Shown here: positions 35,809 to 47,690 of the stretch, piece by piece
Numbering within the stretch: position 1 is the first letter of the stretch
How the letters are laid out: the number at the start of each line of letters is the position of its first letter
From: Plasmopara viticola
Lineage: Eukaryota; Oomycota; Peronosporomycetes; Peronosporales; Peronosporaceae
Length of the DNA stretch: 64,000 nt
NCBI GenBank assembly: GCA_001695595.3
Contig: MBPM02000035.1
Location: 496,001-560,000 of the forward strand
Direction of reading: 5' to 3'
Position numbers and translations under genes: made by a program
Notes under the pieces: model-generated
Databases searched by the model: none
What the model was told of the DNA's origin: nothing
The model's input: only the letters and a program-made list of their open reading frames with translations

Positions 35809-37460
35809 ACCGCTACACCATCTCGACAGCAAAAATTCACGCGAATAGAGATTTTACTGACCAATCTTTCGAACACTTACTTCTTTATTTAGCAGCTAAA
35901 TGTCGATCCCTCACATATAAATTCCTAATCGAATACTGTTTAGCTTTGGTAAAGCACTTGCTGACAAATAATGCAACGCGTACCGTTTTGGTATCCTTCC
36001 AACGGTCGTGGTAGTAGACGCTCGCTCAGCTTTTGTATTTTCATGATCGAATGACGGATTAAGAACGTCAGTCAAGGAATCCAACCCTTTCGCAAGTGTA
36101 CGCGGACCCACACTACTTTACATGTGGATGTCCACCTAGCACGCAATCCAAAATATTGTACCGTTTTCACGATAGATGCACTAATCCTATTGACATCAAG
36201 TACACTTGAAGCAGTACTTTCATTAATCAAAGTGATACAAGAGAAAACCTCATGCCTTCAGTGTCCCAGAGATGGTATATATACCCTTGCACGTTTGCCT
36301 CTCCTCACCGCAATTTGTTGCTTCTGGAGATATCAACATCTGAGAAGACTGCTTTTACTTTGAGCAATATGCTTACAATTAATAAAGCATAATTCTTTTT
36401 TGACAAGCCGTTGGTCTCAACATACAAAGTTAATTTGGTAAAGATATCAACGCAATCAATGTGCACCTGAAGGAATTTTTAAGCAATAAAGTAGCGACTC
36501 TGAAATAGATTTAAAAAAAAAGACGACGTCATTCGCATCGATCATACAACCTTTTAGCTAGATCGCCTACCCAAGCTAGAATAGCTCGCGGTGCGAAGAA
36601 TAATTTGAGAAACTTCTGTTGTGGATCGAAGACGTGAATAGGAATTGCCGCGTATTCTATCTGCAATGGTGAATTTCCTCACCTGGGTTATCTGAAGTTT
36701 CAGCTGGTGCAAGTCCTCTGAATACAGAGGTATGCCTATCACGTGGGGTCACGCGTCTCATTAGTCGCCAAGCACAAGAGGAGCTGGTGGCCTTTGTCCA
36801 GGGGCTACACGATCAGCTGGACGGGGCGGCTCGGCACTTTCTAAGTAAGAATGGCGTCATAAAAACTTTAGACCAAAAAGGAAATTGTATTATGCTCATC
36901 CGACCTCTTTTGAGGATGGCGTTGAATGTCGCCCTCAACGTCCAAATTGCACGTATATTAGAGCTACAGTCCGATCCAAAAGTCTTATCTCTGCTAGGTA
37001 TACCTATATGTCGGAAAACCATTCGGCCATCATTTGTCTTTACCGTCATATTGCTGCAACTTATCCCAGCGTCGGTTTTGGATTCGGCTCAACATACTGT
37101 CCACTGATCCAAGAAAATCGTTCGCATGGCGTGTCTTTATTGCATTTGGAGCATTAAATTTGTTCATGTTTCTTACAGAACTGAGCATTGTTCCTGAGCA
37201 TTGTATAAATGTCGTCATATTTTCTATCAAAGATCTAGACAAGAATTTGATCTGCTCGTCAGGGATATCACTACCTGTATTTTCTTCGAATAGCTTGGCG
37301 TTCTTGGCCCTGTGCGGTCAAAGTTTTGCGAGGACACGCTAGGTAGGCAGTGGATAACCTTAACTTGAGCGTTTGACCATAATAAAGGTACCATTTTATC
37401 ACCTAAAGGACATTTTTATATTTTGGCACTTACCGTAATTTAATTGGTGATGGATCCTAT
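35809..37460. repeat. Leader block of a partial fourth unit (U4)
   Basis: It is related to 1,562-3,089, 16,123-17,580 and 26,384-27,860 (for example, the GGTACAAGATCGGCTG.ACGGG motif recurs as GGCTACACGATCAGCTGGACGGG near 36,802). It ends at about 37,460, and unrelated coding sequence begins. The 106-codon frame at 36,787 (FVQGLHDQLDGAARHFL) looks like an old gag remnant but is broken in the other units, so it is not called as a gene. Confidence 0.55.
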
Positions 37461-37700
37461 GTAGTTTCTACGATTGATAATAGCAGCAGGCTATTAAAGC
37501 AATGCAATGCCCATTGCATCACATTCGCAGTGACTCCATTGATATCCATAATAGGTTAAAGTAGAAAGTGTTAACAATTCTTGCATATTTGCATGACCTG
37601 AAATCTCTCCCCTGCTGTCTTTTCCGAGAAAACAGAACGAATCTTGCGACAGGGATTCATGGTGTTGTTCCCTCGACCATACATCAACTGTTGTCGTAGC

Positions 37701-38493
37701 ATGACGACTCTTAAAGCCGCCAATGCAATTCGAAGCGTCATGAATGCTCTGAATCTTGACGTGATTGCGAATCATTTCGCCAAAGACAACGACGCAATTG
37801 ATCCGTACGTCGTGTGTGAGGGAGTCTCAATTCATGAATTTAATATATATATTGGGGACGGTGAAGGACTGCGGATTGGGCTCCGATTTCTTGCCCTCTC
37901 GGATGGGCGTATCGTACTTGTCGACCTTCCAACGACAGTGCATGAAAGTACAGTGCGTTCGTTTGAAAAAAATGTTCAATCGAGCCTCAGGCAATGTTTT
38001 TGAGGTTGCAAGTCGTGGCGCAATGACGGCAAGAAGAGCTGCAAACCCAAAGAAAGAGGCCGATGCGACATTTGGGCCCATGAGAACGACGCGCAACCGA
38101 ACACGGGCACGGGCCCCTCGCACCGTTTCGGATTGGGTGACGCTGGCAGTTGAAGTTGGATGCTTTCAGACGTGGGCAAGTCTGATGGAAGCTGCCAAGT
38201 GGTGGTGCAATTACAGTGGGATCCAGTACATTTTGCTGTTGAGAATCAATGCCCAAGGGACACGAATGCAATACGCGCTGTATGAGATCGTAAGCCTTGG
38301 CACGCTACCAGCGCCAAGTGCAAGTGGAACGTTTCGACATTGTACCCCAGCTCCTCCAGCTGTCAATATCTCTTTTGACATGCGCCGAATTCTATCCATC
38401 CCCCCAGATGCAGCTTTTCCACCTGACGTTGTTCCAACAGCGCTCGTCGATCTGCGTATCGTCATGAATCTTGTCATTAATAGTCTTGGATAG
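37701..38493 (+). pseudogene. Hypothetical protein, possible PD-(D/E)XK fold, split by an A7 frameshift
   Basis: Two overlapping frames look like one protein of about 263 residues. The first runs from ATG 37,701 (MTTLKAANAIRSV) to SFEKN near 37,970. The second, shifted by one base, runs from about 37,972 (NRASGNVFEVASRG) to the stop at 38,491. The switch falls in a run of seven A (37,966-37,972). The C-terminal half has VTLAVEVGCFQTWASLMEAAKWW followed by IQYILLLRI; the E-V-G then hydrophobic-I-K/R spacing resembles Uma2/PD-(D/E)XK nuclease-like hypothetical proteins of filamentous eukaryotes. That assignment is tentative. It could be a recent pseudogene or a base-count error in the A-run. 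It is convergent with the transporter gene 250 bp downstream. Confidence 0.6.
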
Positions 38494-38744
38494 GAGACGT
38501 GTCGTTAACATGACCTTGTTTTAAGCCCACATTGCTGTAAACGATCATGTTACACTGGAAGAACAATACATATTGCCTGCGCAATATGTTATTGCTCAAT
38601 TGTATTTTGCTGGAAAAGAATCACTGATTACCCTCGTTGCGATAGATAGACTAATAATCTATGATCTGATGCTTTGAATGTTAGTAACCTTTTGAATTTA
38701 TTCCAAGTGAGAAATTAAGAAAATCCGTCTAATCTGGCCAAACG
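38494..38744. other. Intergenic region between convergent genes
   Basis: It is 251 bp, with no gene seen. It should hold the 3' ends of both transcripts. Confidence 0.6.
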
Positions 38745-41027
38745 TTACAAAGCCGTTTGCCATTTGGGTCGTAAATGGTCGTTCACTGACCGAATCAACG
38801 GCGCAGAAGCATGGGTCGAGGTGCCACGCCCCCCGTGCAAGTTCTCGTCCAGCGTAAAGCACATAAGGAGCATGTTAATCGATGTTTCATAAATCTGTCA
38901 ATTTGCCCAAAGCAGTGTTCAAAAAATCAAAAAAGATATGCTCATCAAACAGCAACTTACCGTCATGAACGCGTGCGCCACGCTGTAGGAAAAGAGCATG
39001 ACGGCAACGAGAGGAAGAATGGGGGACGGAGTCTTGTAGGGCGATTCAAAAGACACGGTGAGCGCATCAAAACGTGAAAAATCCATTGCAATATCGACGT
39101 ACCTCATCAAGAAGGACCCACGCGACAAGCCCCGTAGTCGTGCATACGATGAGTTTCCCGAGCAAGACCGACGCATGCCCGATTCGACTGAGCGCTCCGA
39201 CGCGAATTAGATTCGACGAGATGAGCGTGTACGCCATCTAGTGTTTGAGAAATGAGATACGACACGTAAGAGCAAAAAATCCGAGATTTTGGCCAAAGCA
39301 AGCGATTTATAAACCAAACCTTTCCCGACGAGTAAAAATCCGTGCCTTGGATTGCGCTCACGTACACTGCTTCCTTGCAAATATACTTGAGACAGTGTTT
39401 AAAACACCAGCTACAGCACTGCAAAGAATCCGCCCTCGGTAAGTTTTCGTCCTAAAAATCCACTTCAAATGTAAGATAAAAGCTTTTGACGTACGCAACA
39501 AAACTTGGCTGCAAACGTTGTCAATGCATTGGCATCGAATTCATTCTTGTTTTCGAGGTACAAAAAGAAGGCACGAAAGTGTTCCACGAGTGCCACGGAA
39601 CTGGAACTCAATGCCAATGTACCCAAATGGTACTTGAGAGTCAATTGCGCCGAATACGACACGGGATCCGCGATCGTAAAATCCTTTAATCCAGTGATTC
39701 GATTTTCCGGTGAAAAGTACCACAACGACATGGCGGTGGCCGTAATCATTTCATTGATTGCCAAGACAAAGTTCACTGACCAGTACATGCCCCACAAATG
39801 GTACACAAAGAGCCACCGCAACTTGGTACTCACTTGAAACGACTCGGTTACGACTCGGATAAAAGGCGGCGAAGTGGCAGATATTGTCGCAATGCGAGTC
39901 GAGAATTCTCCGGCGCTAAAGAGACACACAGTCACGAAAAGACCGTAGCCAAAGAGCAGTAAGAGGACCACAAACGTGATGAAGGGGAGGATTAAAAGGC
40001 GTTTCAATTCCACTAGAGCACGTGCTGCGTGCGAAATAAACGCGCCTGCGAGGAGTAAGCGCGACATGTTGACCATGGCAAAGAGCAAAAAGAGAATGGC
40101 CGTGCAACACATGACGACGGCACTAATTTGGAACGAATTGACCATAACGGGGTCATTTCTGTACGATAGCGAGTCGGAAGCTGTACGCAAGAGACGGTAG
40201 CTGCTGTACGCAAGCGTCGACTCGATGGCCAAGATGGACATGAAGACACTGATGCAGCCACAGTAGCGCAAGAGAATGAGGTACAAACCCGCAAGAGACA
40301 TGGAAATGGCCGTGGCGATTAATAAAATCTGCCAACACTATTTATCGGGTTAGCACTCGATCACAGGATGAGATTTTATCTGGTCGTACATTTCCGAGTG
40401 CACCCACAAAGCGTCCTAGAGTATCCTGTAACTGGCGAATCATGACCTGATTGGTGTTTACTGCAGAGGGTACAAAAATCAGAATTGACAGCAAACATCG
40501 ATTTTTTTTCTAAGTAATACCCTACCTTCAGTCGGTGCACACACATACGCCCATCGATGAGTGGCGTACGATGTAAAATGCACTTGTTCCATCTCGTGCG
40601 ATCCATTGACACGCTTTTTCGACTCGATGGGTAAGCGTACAGCTATTCGTTCACCACTCTTTCGTGGACAATTATCCACACAGAAACCAAAATCCGGATT
40701 ATTCGTAAAATCAGGAAAGTAGACAAATTGATGCGCTTCACACGCTTGACCCTGAAAATCTACACCATTTTGAATCTCTTGTGCAAATCGAGTGCTTGTT
40801 TCGTGCGACAAAGCAGTGATAGCAAGTGCGATCATTCCAATCCAGTAGGTGGCAAAACATCCGAGGAAAAGGACGTCAGTACACTGGCGCTTGTGCTCTT
40901 CTCCATTGTGATTGTGGCGACGCAGAAGCGTAGACGTGCTTCCTGTGCTTGGAGATAATGCAGCAGCGGTACGCGCACCAGGACTATCTGGTCCCAGCAG
41001 AGGCTGGCGCTCACCCAGGAGCTCCAT
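38745..41027 (-). CDS. Choline-transporter-like protein (SLC44/CTL family), seven exons
   Basis: Exons on the minus strand: 40,526-41,027; 40,390-40,460; 39,495-40,328; 39,320-39,418; 39,103-39,237; 38,961-39,032; 38,745-38,894. They total 1,863 nt, coding for 620 aa. The introns are 61-82 nt with GT..AG ends, and the frame is kept across all six. N-terminus: RQPLL dileucine-like motif, then CTDVLFLGCFATYWIGMIAL (first membrane segment), a Cys-rich outer loop (NGVDFQGQACE, CVDNCP), then many hydrophobic segments in exon 3. The C-terminus has CLKYICKEAVYVSAIQGTDF (typical CTL core) and IYETSINMLLMCFTLDEN, equivalent to the conserved CTL end. Length fits the family. CTL proteins move choline or related amines across plasma or organelle membranes. 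The substrate here is inferred. Exon boundaries are hand-built; the acceptor of intron 5 (CTACAAG) is the least certain. Confidence 0.93.
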
Positions 41028-42340
41028 GCGACTGTAAATCTTTTATCTGAAATGGATTTTTAAAACTATCATCAATTTGTGGAGGGGACATGGATTCTTG
41101 TAACCTATTGTAATCAGGTGAGTACATATTATAGTCAATACAAATGACGGCCATCTTATTTCTAAATTTGATACAATAAGGTTACAATATATGTACGAGC
41201 CATTGGTACACAACAGTATAAAAAGGTTTAATTAATGATTTGCGGCCGTGACTGTGTGCACCAAACGAAGGCTCTATACATTCTTTTAAGTCGTCTGGGC
41301 TAAGTCACATTGTATCGCACCCACAAGAGCAAATTCTTTGAATTCTTCACACAGCACCTACATATATTTGAGGGATACACTATATATGGCATTCCTGCTA
41401 ATAATGTATCGTTTGGTAGTGTATCGGATGATCGACGTCGGTTAACTCTGCATCAACTACAACAGGCGTGTTCTAAAATCAAAAGATCGGAGGTGTAAAT
41501 TTAAAAAATGTACGAGAGACAACGACATTTACAGATAAAGTTAAAGCTCAATACATATCCTCGATGATATTTTATGCTCGTACAGATTTTTCGTGGCCCA
41601 CACAAATGTATCACTACACGATGAAGCACACGCTCGAGCATGTCGTCAGCTTGCAAGCAATTCACGATTCACTAGAGGACCCTGTACTGCGCAGACGTCC
41701 CGAGTCACCCTATCGATAGCAGTATGCGCCAGATACCGAAATGTATGAACTTGTTTAGGATATAAATGAATTGGGATTTCCAGGAACTCTGAAATCGGTG
41801 AAAGAGTAGGAGCTTACGAGCATGGTTTTAGGCGACATATAGCACTAGCTTATGACTCGAAAGCAGTACTTTAAGAATATTCGTTCTACATAATGAATTA
41901 GTAACCGACTATAAGCCGACATCTGTAGAGAGTAGCGCTCCACTACAACAGCAAGCTTCAGCTACAGCGTGCAAGAATTTAGTCAAGCAACAGCAGCACA
42001 AGGGCGAATGAGGGTCACGACTGGTGCGTCAATCACGATTGTGAATATTGAAAACTGAATTGGGTTGTACAGGCAGCATTTTTAAAAGAAGAACAAGTTC
42101 TTAAAGGGGCCGCAAAAGTAGCGACTCGGAAGTCTTTTGTCTTAGTCGCTCGTTAGCATTTAACTTTTTAGAAGGTGCACCCTCAATAACTTTGGCCGAA
42201 GTTGTCTCTTGGCTTCCAATAAATATGGGCCTTCTAAACCTAAACTTTTGGTCTGAGATTATGCAGCCACAAAATGCTATAGGTTGTACCAATGCGCATG
42301 TATTCTTGAGCATTTATATATTATGGTGTGAGTGCTGTTG
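41028..42340. other. Decayed region upstream of the transporter gene
   Basis: This presumably includes the transporter promoter just upstream of 41,027. At 41,310-41,730 several frames retain protein-like stretches (a 62-codon ORF at 41,310; DFSWPTQMYHYTMKHTLEHV near 41,585), broken by stops, suggesting a dead gene of unknown family. CAGCAGCA-type sequence lies near 41,980. Nothing was identified further. Confidence 0.35.
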
Positions 42341-45330
42341 CCAGCCAACCTGCCGGTGACGACAATTACGTCACATGATCTCCCATCAAAAAGACGTCGA
42401 TTTATAGATTAAAGCTCAACTTTTTGGGATCCCAATAGAATTCGAAGTGTCCGGAAATTTGCTTTTGATTCTCCTCGCGCTCATAAGTAGCTTCTTTATT
42501 GAAGTCGTCCTGTGAAATTGTGGATCTCATGCCACATCATCAGGCATATTAGAAATATATTCAGATCTGCTCTTAATGATGACATAACTGTAGGAGAGTA
42601 TACGCGTCGACTGTAGGCTATCTCCGCCAAAAACATACAGTCATTACAATAATTTTGTGCTGAGTTAACAAAACCTTGGAGATAATTTCTGATACAACGT
42701 TTACTTATTTAGGTTTGTTCATTCGTTTGCGGTCACTAAGCCTAAAGAATGTTGTGCTGCACTCTCGCAGATACATTTTTTGCCATAGCTTGAAGGTGTA
42801 GTTGGTGTCTTGGCTAGACACAATGATCTTTGGTATGCCATGGCCCAACATATAGGTGAAGAAGACCTTCGCAAGTTCTACAGTATTGTCTGTTGTCTTC
42901 GTAGCGAAGCACTTAGGTCTTTGTTAAACGACCAACAGTCACCATGATGGCATTGAGTCCACTCTAGGCCTCCGGTATAGATATGTTGATGTCAATTAAA
43001 ATGTCATCCCATTTGCCTGTAAAATTCGGAGAGCGAAGCAATCATGTCTGCCAGAATATTTTGTACTAACACAATTCAAAGTGTTGACACAAAGCTGTAT
43101 GTCCCTCATCAGTTTCGGTCAGCAGTACTTTAAAGCACGGCCATATAGGTTTTTTTAAATCTGTGATGGCCTGCCGACACAGAATTGCGGTTCTCACAGA
43201 TGACGGGATTTTTCACATCTTCGTCGTCGGAAATATTTAGTCGTGGAGTCTCATCTTCACCTATTTAAAAATACAAATTACTTTTTTTCATCGGTGATAC
43301 TTGTTCCACGGAGGTCGAAAGCTGACTAAGGCGAGATAGTAGTCTGGTTTGGCACATTGAACGCGGTGGTGTACTCGTATATATAATGCTTCTAATAGCT
43401 CTTACTAATCGGGCAATTTACGCTTGAATTACGGATTGTGTGATACCGCATCATCCACGGTGTTAATAATGCCAGATATCCAATTGAACAAAGGCTAAAA
43501 TGCAGCAGTCTCATTCAGCCACCGAGCCACACCGCGATCTTAGTCTTCTGCGTCTGGATCATTTCAATACTCCTGTGATCCATTTTGACGGTGATAGTCG
43601 ACCAAAAAGCTTTACGCGCCATACTTTCGGCGCATCCATGCCCTCGCTCACCAACAGGTAACTTTAGCTCAATTAAATTCAGTTGTTGATCGGAAGAAGG
43701 CAGCAAGATGTTCCAGCCCTCTCTTTCTTTGCGAAGCAAGGCTCATCCTAATGCAAAATTTGTGGAGTCTTTTTGGATGCTAAACAATTACGAAATTTTG
43801 ATATGCTGAGAGCAATGAAAACGGCAAGTGACATTTAAGCTCAGAAAAGCAGCGTACAAATTCTTTCGAAAGTTTTATTGCTGCTCAAGGACCTTCGTCC
43901 GTTATACTGTCGTAGAGTGGGCGAACAACTTCGACTTAGCCTTTGAAGTACCACGAAAAGTTGACTGCAGTGTAGTAAAAGCTTGTTTTTTTACACAGGC
44001 CATTCTGCGATGAGCTTTACCTTTTCGAGGTTCATTTAGACGTCAATCGCTCGACAAAGTCTCCTTGGCACGAATTTTCATCCTTGTAGAGCTCCGCTTG
44101 ACGTGCAGTTGCTCTTCTTTACACCGTTTAAGTCCACGGTCTGATGCCGCAATGTAATCTGCGACATCTCCACCTTGTTTATACACATCAAAGTCGTCAA
44201 AGTAGGGATCTCATTACACCCTTTTAAGCGCGTAAGACAGTTTGCAAAGCCGATTAGACGTACGCGAGCTTCTGTTATGTCTCATAGAAATGTCAAGGTA
44301 CTCAAATAGACTCTTTGACGTCGAAAAAGCGGTAATTGGAATATTCGGTATACACCTTTGACCAGATAATATGCCTAAAGTAGGTTCATGCCAAAAATCC
44401 ACGGCTTCCAGACATGGGTCAAAAATATGCCGGAAAGATCGTCACTAGGTTTGGCTGGCGATAGTCGTGCACAATGCGCTGGTCTATTGGCTTCTTGTTA
44501 CGGAACATTGATGCCGAAAACACAGCCGTACTAATTCGAATAATACCAGCTTGAACCATCTCATTTTGGAGCATTCTTGAATTGTCTTTAGATGCTTAGG
44601 ATTGACGCCATTGTTTGACGGATATAGAATTGGCAGAGGCTAGGGCAAAAGTCAATGCTCAATATCTTTCCTTAGTGAAGGTTTTTTGCCTGAAAGATCC
44701 ACGCGAGAAACTATTTGCGTGGCGTTTTATACGCCGGATTGTCATTGAGATTCCGTCCTTGATTTTTGTAGCGCTAGGTCTTCTCACGAAGACAACTTCA
44801 AATTTTGTTGTCGAACATTTCTAGGAACTGCTGAGGAAAAGTAGCTGAGGCGTTCCTTAACGACCATGTTGGCCTTGTTGCCGGGAGTAGTTAAGTGTTT
44901 TGTGGCTTCAATGCAAGCGACCTCTGCGTCGTTCAGCAACCCATCTGCAATTGCTTCGTGATGTACTGTGAGTTTGTATTCCACACATACATTGTCTTTG
45001 TGGATCAAGCACCTGTGACCTTGTTTGTTCTGCTTGTTGCCACGATTTCGCGGTTCTTAGCCGCTTTTAGTAGCTCTTTCAAGAAGACTTGGGCAGCTTT
45101 ACTCGCAAATTTGGACACAGTATCAGCCACGGAGTAAACTCCACTGAGAATTCACTTGAATAAAGACTGAAATAAAGTTTCATCGAACAATTTAGCTACT
45201 CTGCGATTTGTTGCCCCTACACCAGGATCATCTCAATACTTTTGTGATCCGTTTTGACCGTAAATGGTTGATCGAAACGATACACACCTCATACTTTGAG
45301 CGCATGTAAAAATACGAGTAGCTTTTGCTC
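42341..45330 (-). pseudogene. Ty3/gypsy relic (reversed), integrase to RT part
   Basis: Read on the minus strand from the right, it shows an RT entry region around 44,700, RT pieces, an RNase H segment at 43,515-43,740 (QLNLIELKLPVGER, then TVKMDHRSIEMIQTQKT), integrase remnants at 42,720-43,250, and the end of the element near 42,350, where the reverse of the GGCCGGCAACGG-type LTR motif appears. Heavily decayed. A second relic abuts on the right. Confidence 0.6.
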
Positions 45331-47690
45331 ACGAACAGGGTAGTTCAACTCGGCTGGTTTATCATCCGATCAACTGAGCAATTGGATGCTCTGCTCTCTC
45401 CTTTAAAAGCAAGACTACCCCTATCGCAAATTGCGACGCGTCCATTCGTATATTGTATGGGTTTGAATAGCTCGAAAAATTGAAAACAAAAGAAACGTCA
45501 AGCGACGCTTGAATTCGGTAAAGAGCATAGCAGATCGTGCGATAGATCGACAGCGTCTCGAGGACTCTTTTTAATACTGTAGTGGAGTGGTCCTGCAAAT
45601 TGCGCAAAGTATTTGCAGAATCTTGAGACATAGACCGTAGGGCCTAAGAAGCACTCCATTTGCTTCTTTGTCTCGTACAAGGTAATTCTGCGATGATCTC
45701 AATCTTGTCGGGGTCGATTTAGACGCAATCTCGTCTGACAAAGTCTCTAAGTCATGGGATCTCACCCAGGCGGAATTGGCACTCTAGTAACTTGACGTAA
45801 ATCTGCTGTTCTTCACACCGTTGATAGTATCTAAAGCCGTTACGTGGAATGCGACATCCTCATTTCGTGTGAACACGTAGATGTCGTTGAAGTAGATTCT
45901 CATCAAATTCCTTAAAATCTCGAAAGGCATTCTGCAAAATAAGGTTAAACGTTCCCGGACTTTTGCTTAGTCCCTTGTGGGTGACTAGATATTCAAAAAG
46001 ACATGGGGTTGAAGAAGCGGTAATATAGATATCCGAGTCTCGCAATCTATTCTGATAGTAACCCCGAAGAAGGTCCAAGCACAAAATAGAATGACATTGG
46101 CGTCAAAGATGTCTTCCTTACGTGGCATCGGTTTCGCCGGCAAGATCGTTGCTAGATTTAGCTGACGCATTCGTGCACATTGCGGCAAGCTACAGGCTTC
46201 TTGACACAAAATGTTGATGCCGAAAAGGCAGAGGTACTTGATCGAGTAATGCCTGCTTAAATCATGTCTTTGGTTCATTTCTTGGACTGTCCTGCGCTGC
46301 TCAGGACTCTGGCGTCATCGTTTGACTAATATCGGTTTGGTACCAGGCTTAAGCAAACTTTCGCGCTCAATATCTTCCCATACTGGAGGTGTCTCGCTTA
46401 GAAGCTCCGTTCAAAATACAGTATCCGCTTACTTAGGCTTTCATTCGCCGGATTATCCTAAAGCGATTCCCATCCTTGATTCTTGAGGCGCTCAGCCTTT
46501 TCAGATCGACGACTAAGACAGCTTCGATGTCTTTCTCTTGAAGCAACATTTTCAACTGGTGAGGAGAAGTTAGCTGCGTCATTCCTTGAAGGTCAAGGTA
46601 GCCTGGTTGCCGATAGAACTCGAAAATCTCGCGAGTCTGATTAATTCGAGCCTTGCGTTGTCCAGCAGTCCATCCTGACGGACATTGATTATACGGTCTT
46701 TGTCTAATTACCGCGTTGTCCTCCGTGTTGGGGCGAGAAGACATACGTTCTGTAGTCCAATATAATCTGGATTTTGCTCACGAAGCCACATCAGGCCGAT
46801 GAATACATCTTTATTGTCAGGAACAGGCATGACTTCGAACGCTCCCAAATCTAAGGGAGAACCAGGTATCTGCAAGTTCATGTGCACCGCTGGAAGGGGG
46901 GGGGCTAACAACCTGGTCATAACAAAGATCATCTCAATCTTAATTAATTTGAGCTAAGTCTTCGGATACGCCGTTAAGACAACACCCATCGTCGATCGAG
47001 ACGGTGACGGGTCTCTCTTGACCATCGTCTTTAAAATTGTGAGCTTCTGCTTCAAGGATAGCATATAGTGCACCTACAATATAACGATTCGCTTGTTTAC
47101 ATCCAGGAGCGGCAATGCGGCGAATTGTGGCCGACAACGCCACAATTGTTACACGTTGCCGATTTTGTTCGGTTGTCGTTAATATCATTTCTCTTTTCCA
47201 AAGCTTTTGTTTTTGAGGTCGTGATTTGTTCGCACGATAGTCTGATTCTGCTAGCTCCGCCTTGAATGACTTGATCGATATACGATCTGATTTGCCCGAG
47301 TAATGGACAAACGCGAGGTTGAAGACAACTTCAATGGCCTTCTAAAAGTACTCGGACTCTCTTCCTTGATAATCTTTGCGGTTTCTTCCCGTAATCCATT
47401 TTAGAAAAAAAAAACTCTTTTTTAATTCACTAATTTCCAATCCAGATTGAGACATTAAGTCCTGGAATTTAAAGACGTAGTCATGGATAGTTTTCCTCTG
47501 ATTCAGGTGAAACATCCGCTCTCGAAGATCATGCTCGAAATATTTCGACCCGAAGCGTAAGCGCAATTAAGTTTAAACAGCGCCCATGTCTTGTGCAAAT
47601 TCATGCGCTCGCAGTCGGCGATAAAGGCGCGCTGCTAACTTAATACGGATTTGCCCAAATTACTTGTACTAAGTGTCATAGAGTCTGATG
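45331..47690 (-). pseudogene. Ty3/gypsy relic (reversed), gag to RNase H part
   Basis: On the minus strand: gag capsid at 47,342-47,566 and beyond (LRERMFHLNQRKTIHDYVFKF); a zinc-knuckle remnant near 47,100; a retropepsin-region piece at 46,708-46,932 (VHMNLQIPGSPLDLG, then DVFIGLMWLREQNPDY); RT with DLLRGYYQ and FEYLVTHKGLSKSPGTF at 45,860-46,084; the RT thumb near 45,500-45,680; and the RNase H start (IRMDASQFAIGVVLL) at 45,362-45,460. This is the best-preserved gag-PR-RT in the window, but it is split by many shifts. It appears to be a separate insertion from the relic at 42,341-45,330, because RT/RNase H segments occur twice. Confidence 0.7.

Noticed and set aside
37765..37970. N-terminal part of the 242-codon ORF starting at 37,765
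   Set aside because: This frame has no family-like sequence before about 37,972, whereas the overlapping frame from 37,701 does; only its second half is used.
38211..38477. Minus-strand ORFs opposite the hypothetical gene
   Set aside because: They are antisense shadows; the plus strand carries the protein-like pattern.
39505..39837. Plus-strand 110-codon ORF in the transporter region
   Set aside because: It is antisense to exon 3 of the transporter, whose splicing and membrane pattern are convincing.
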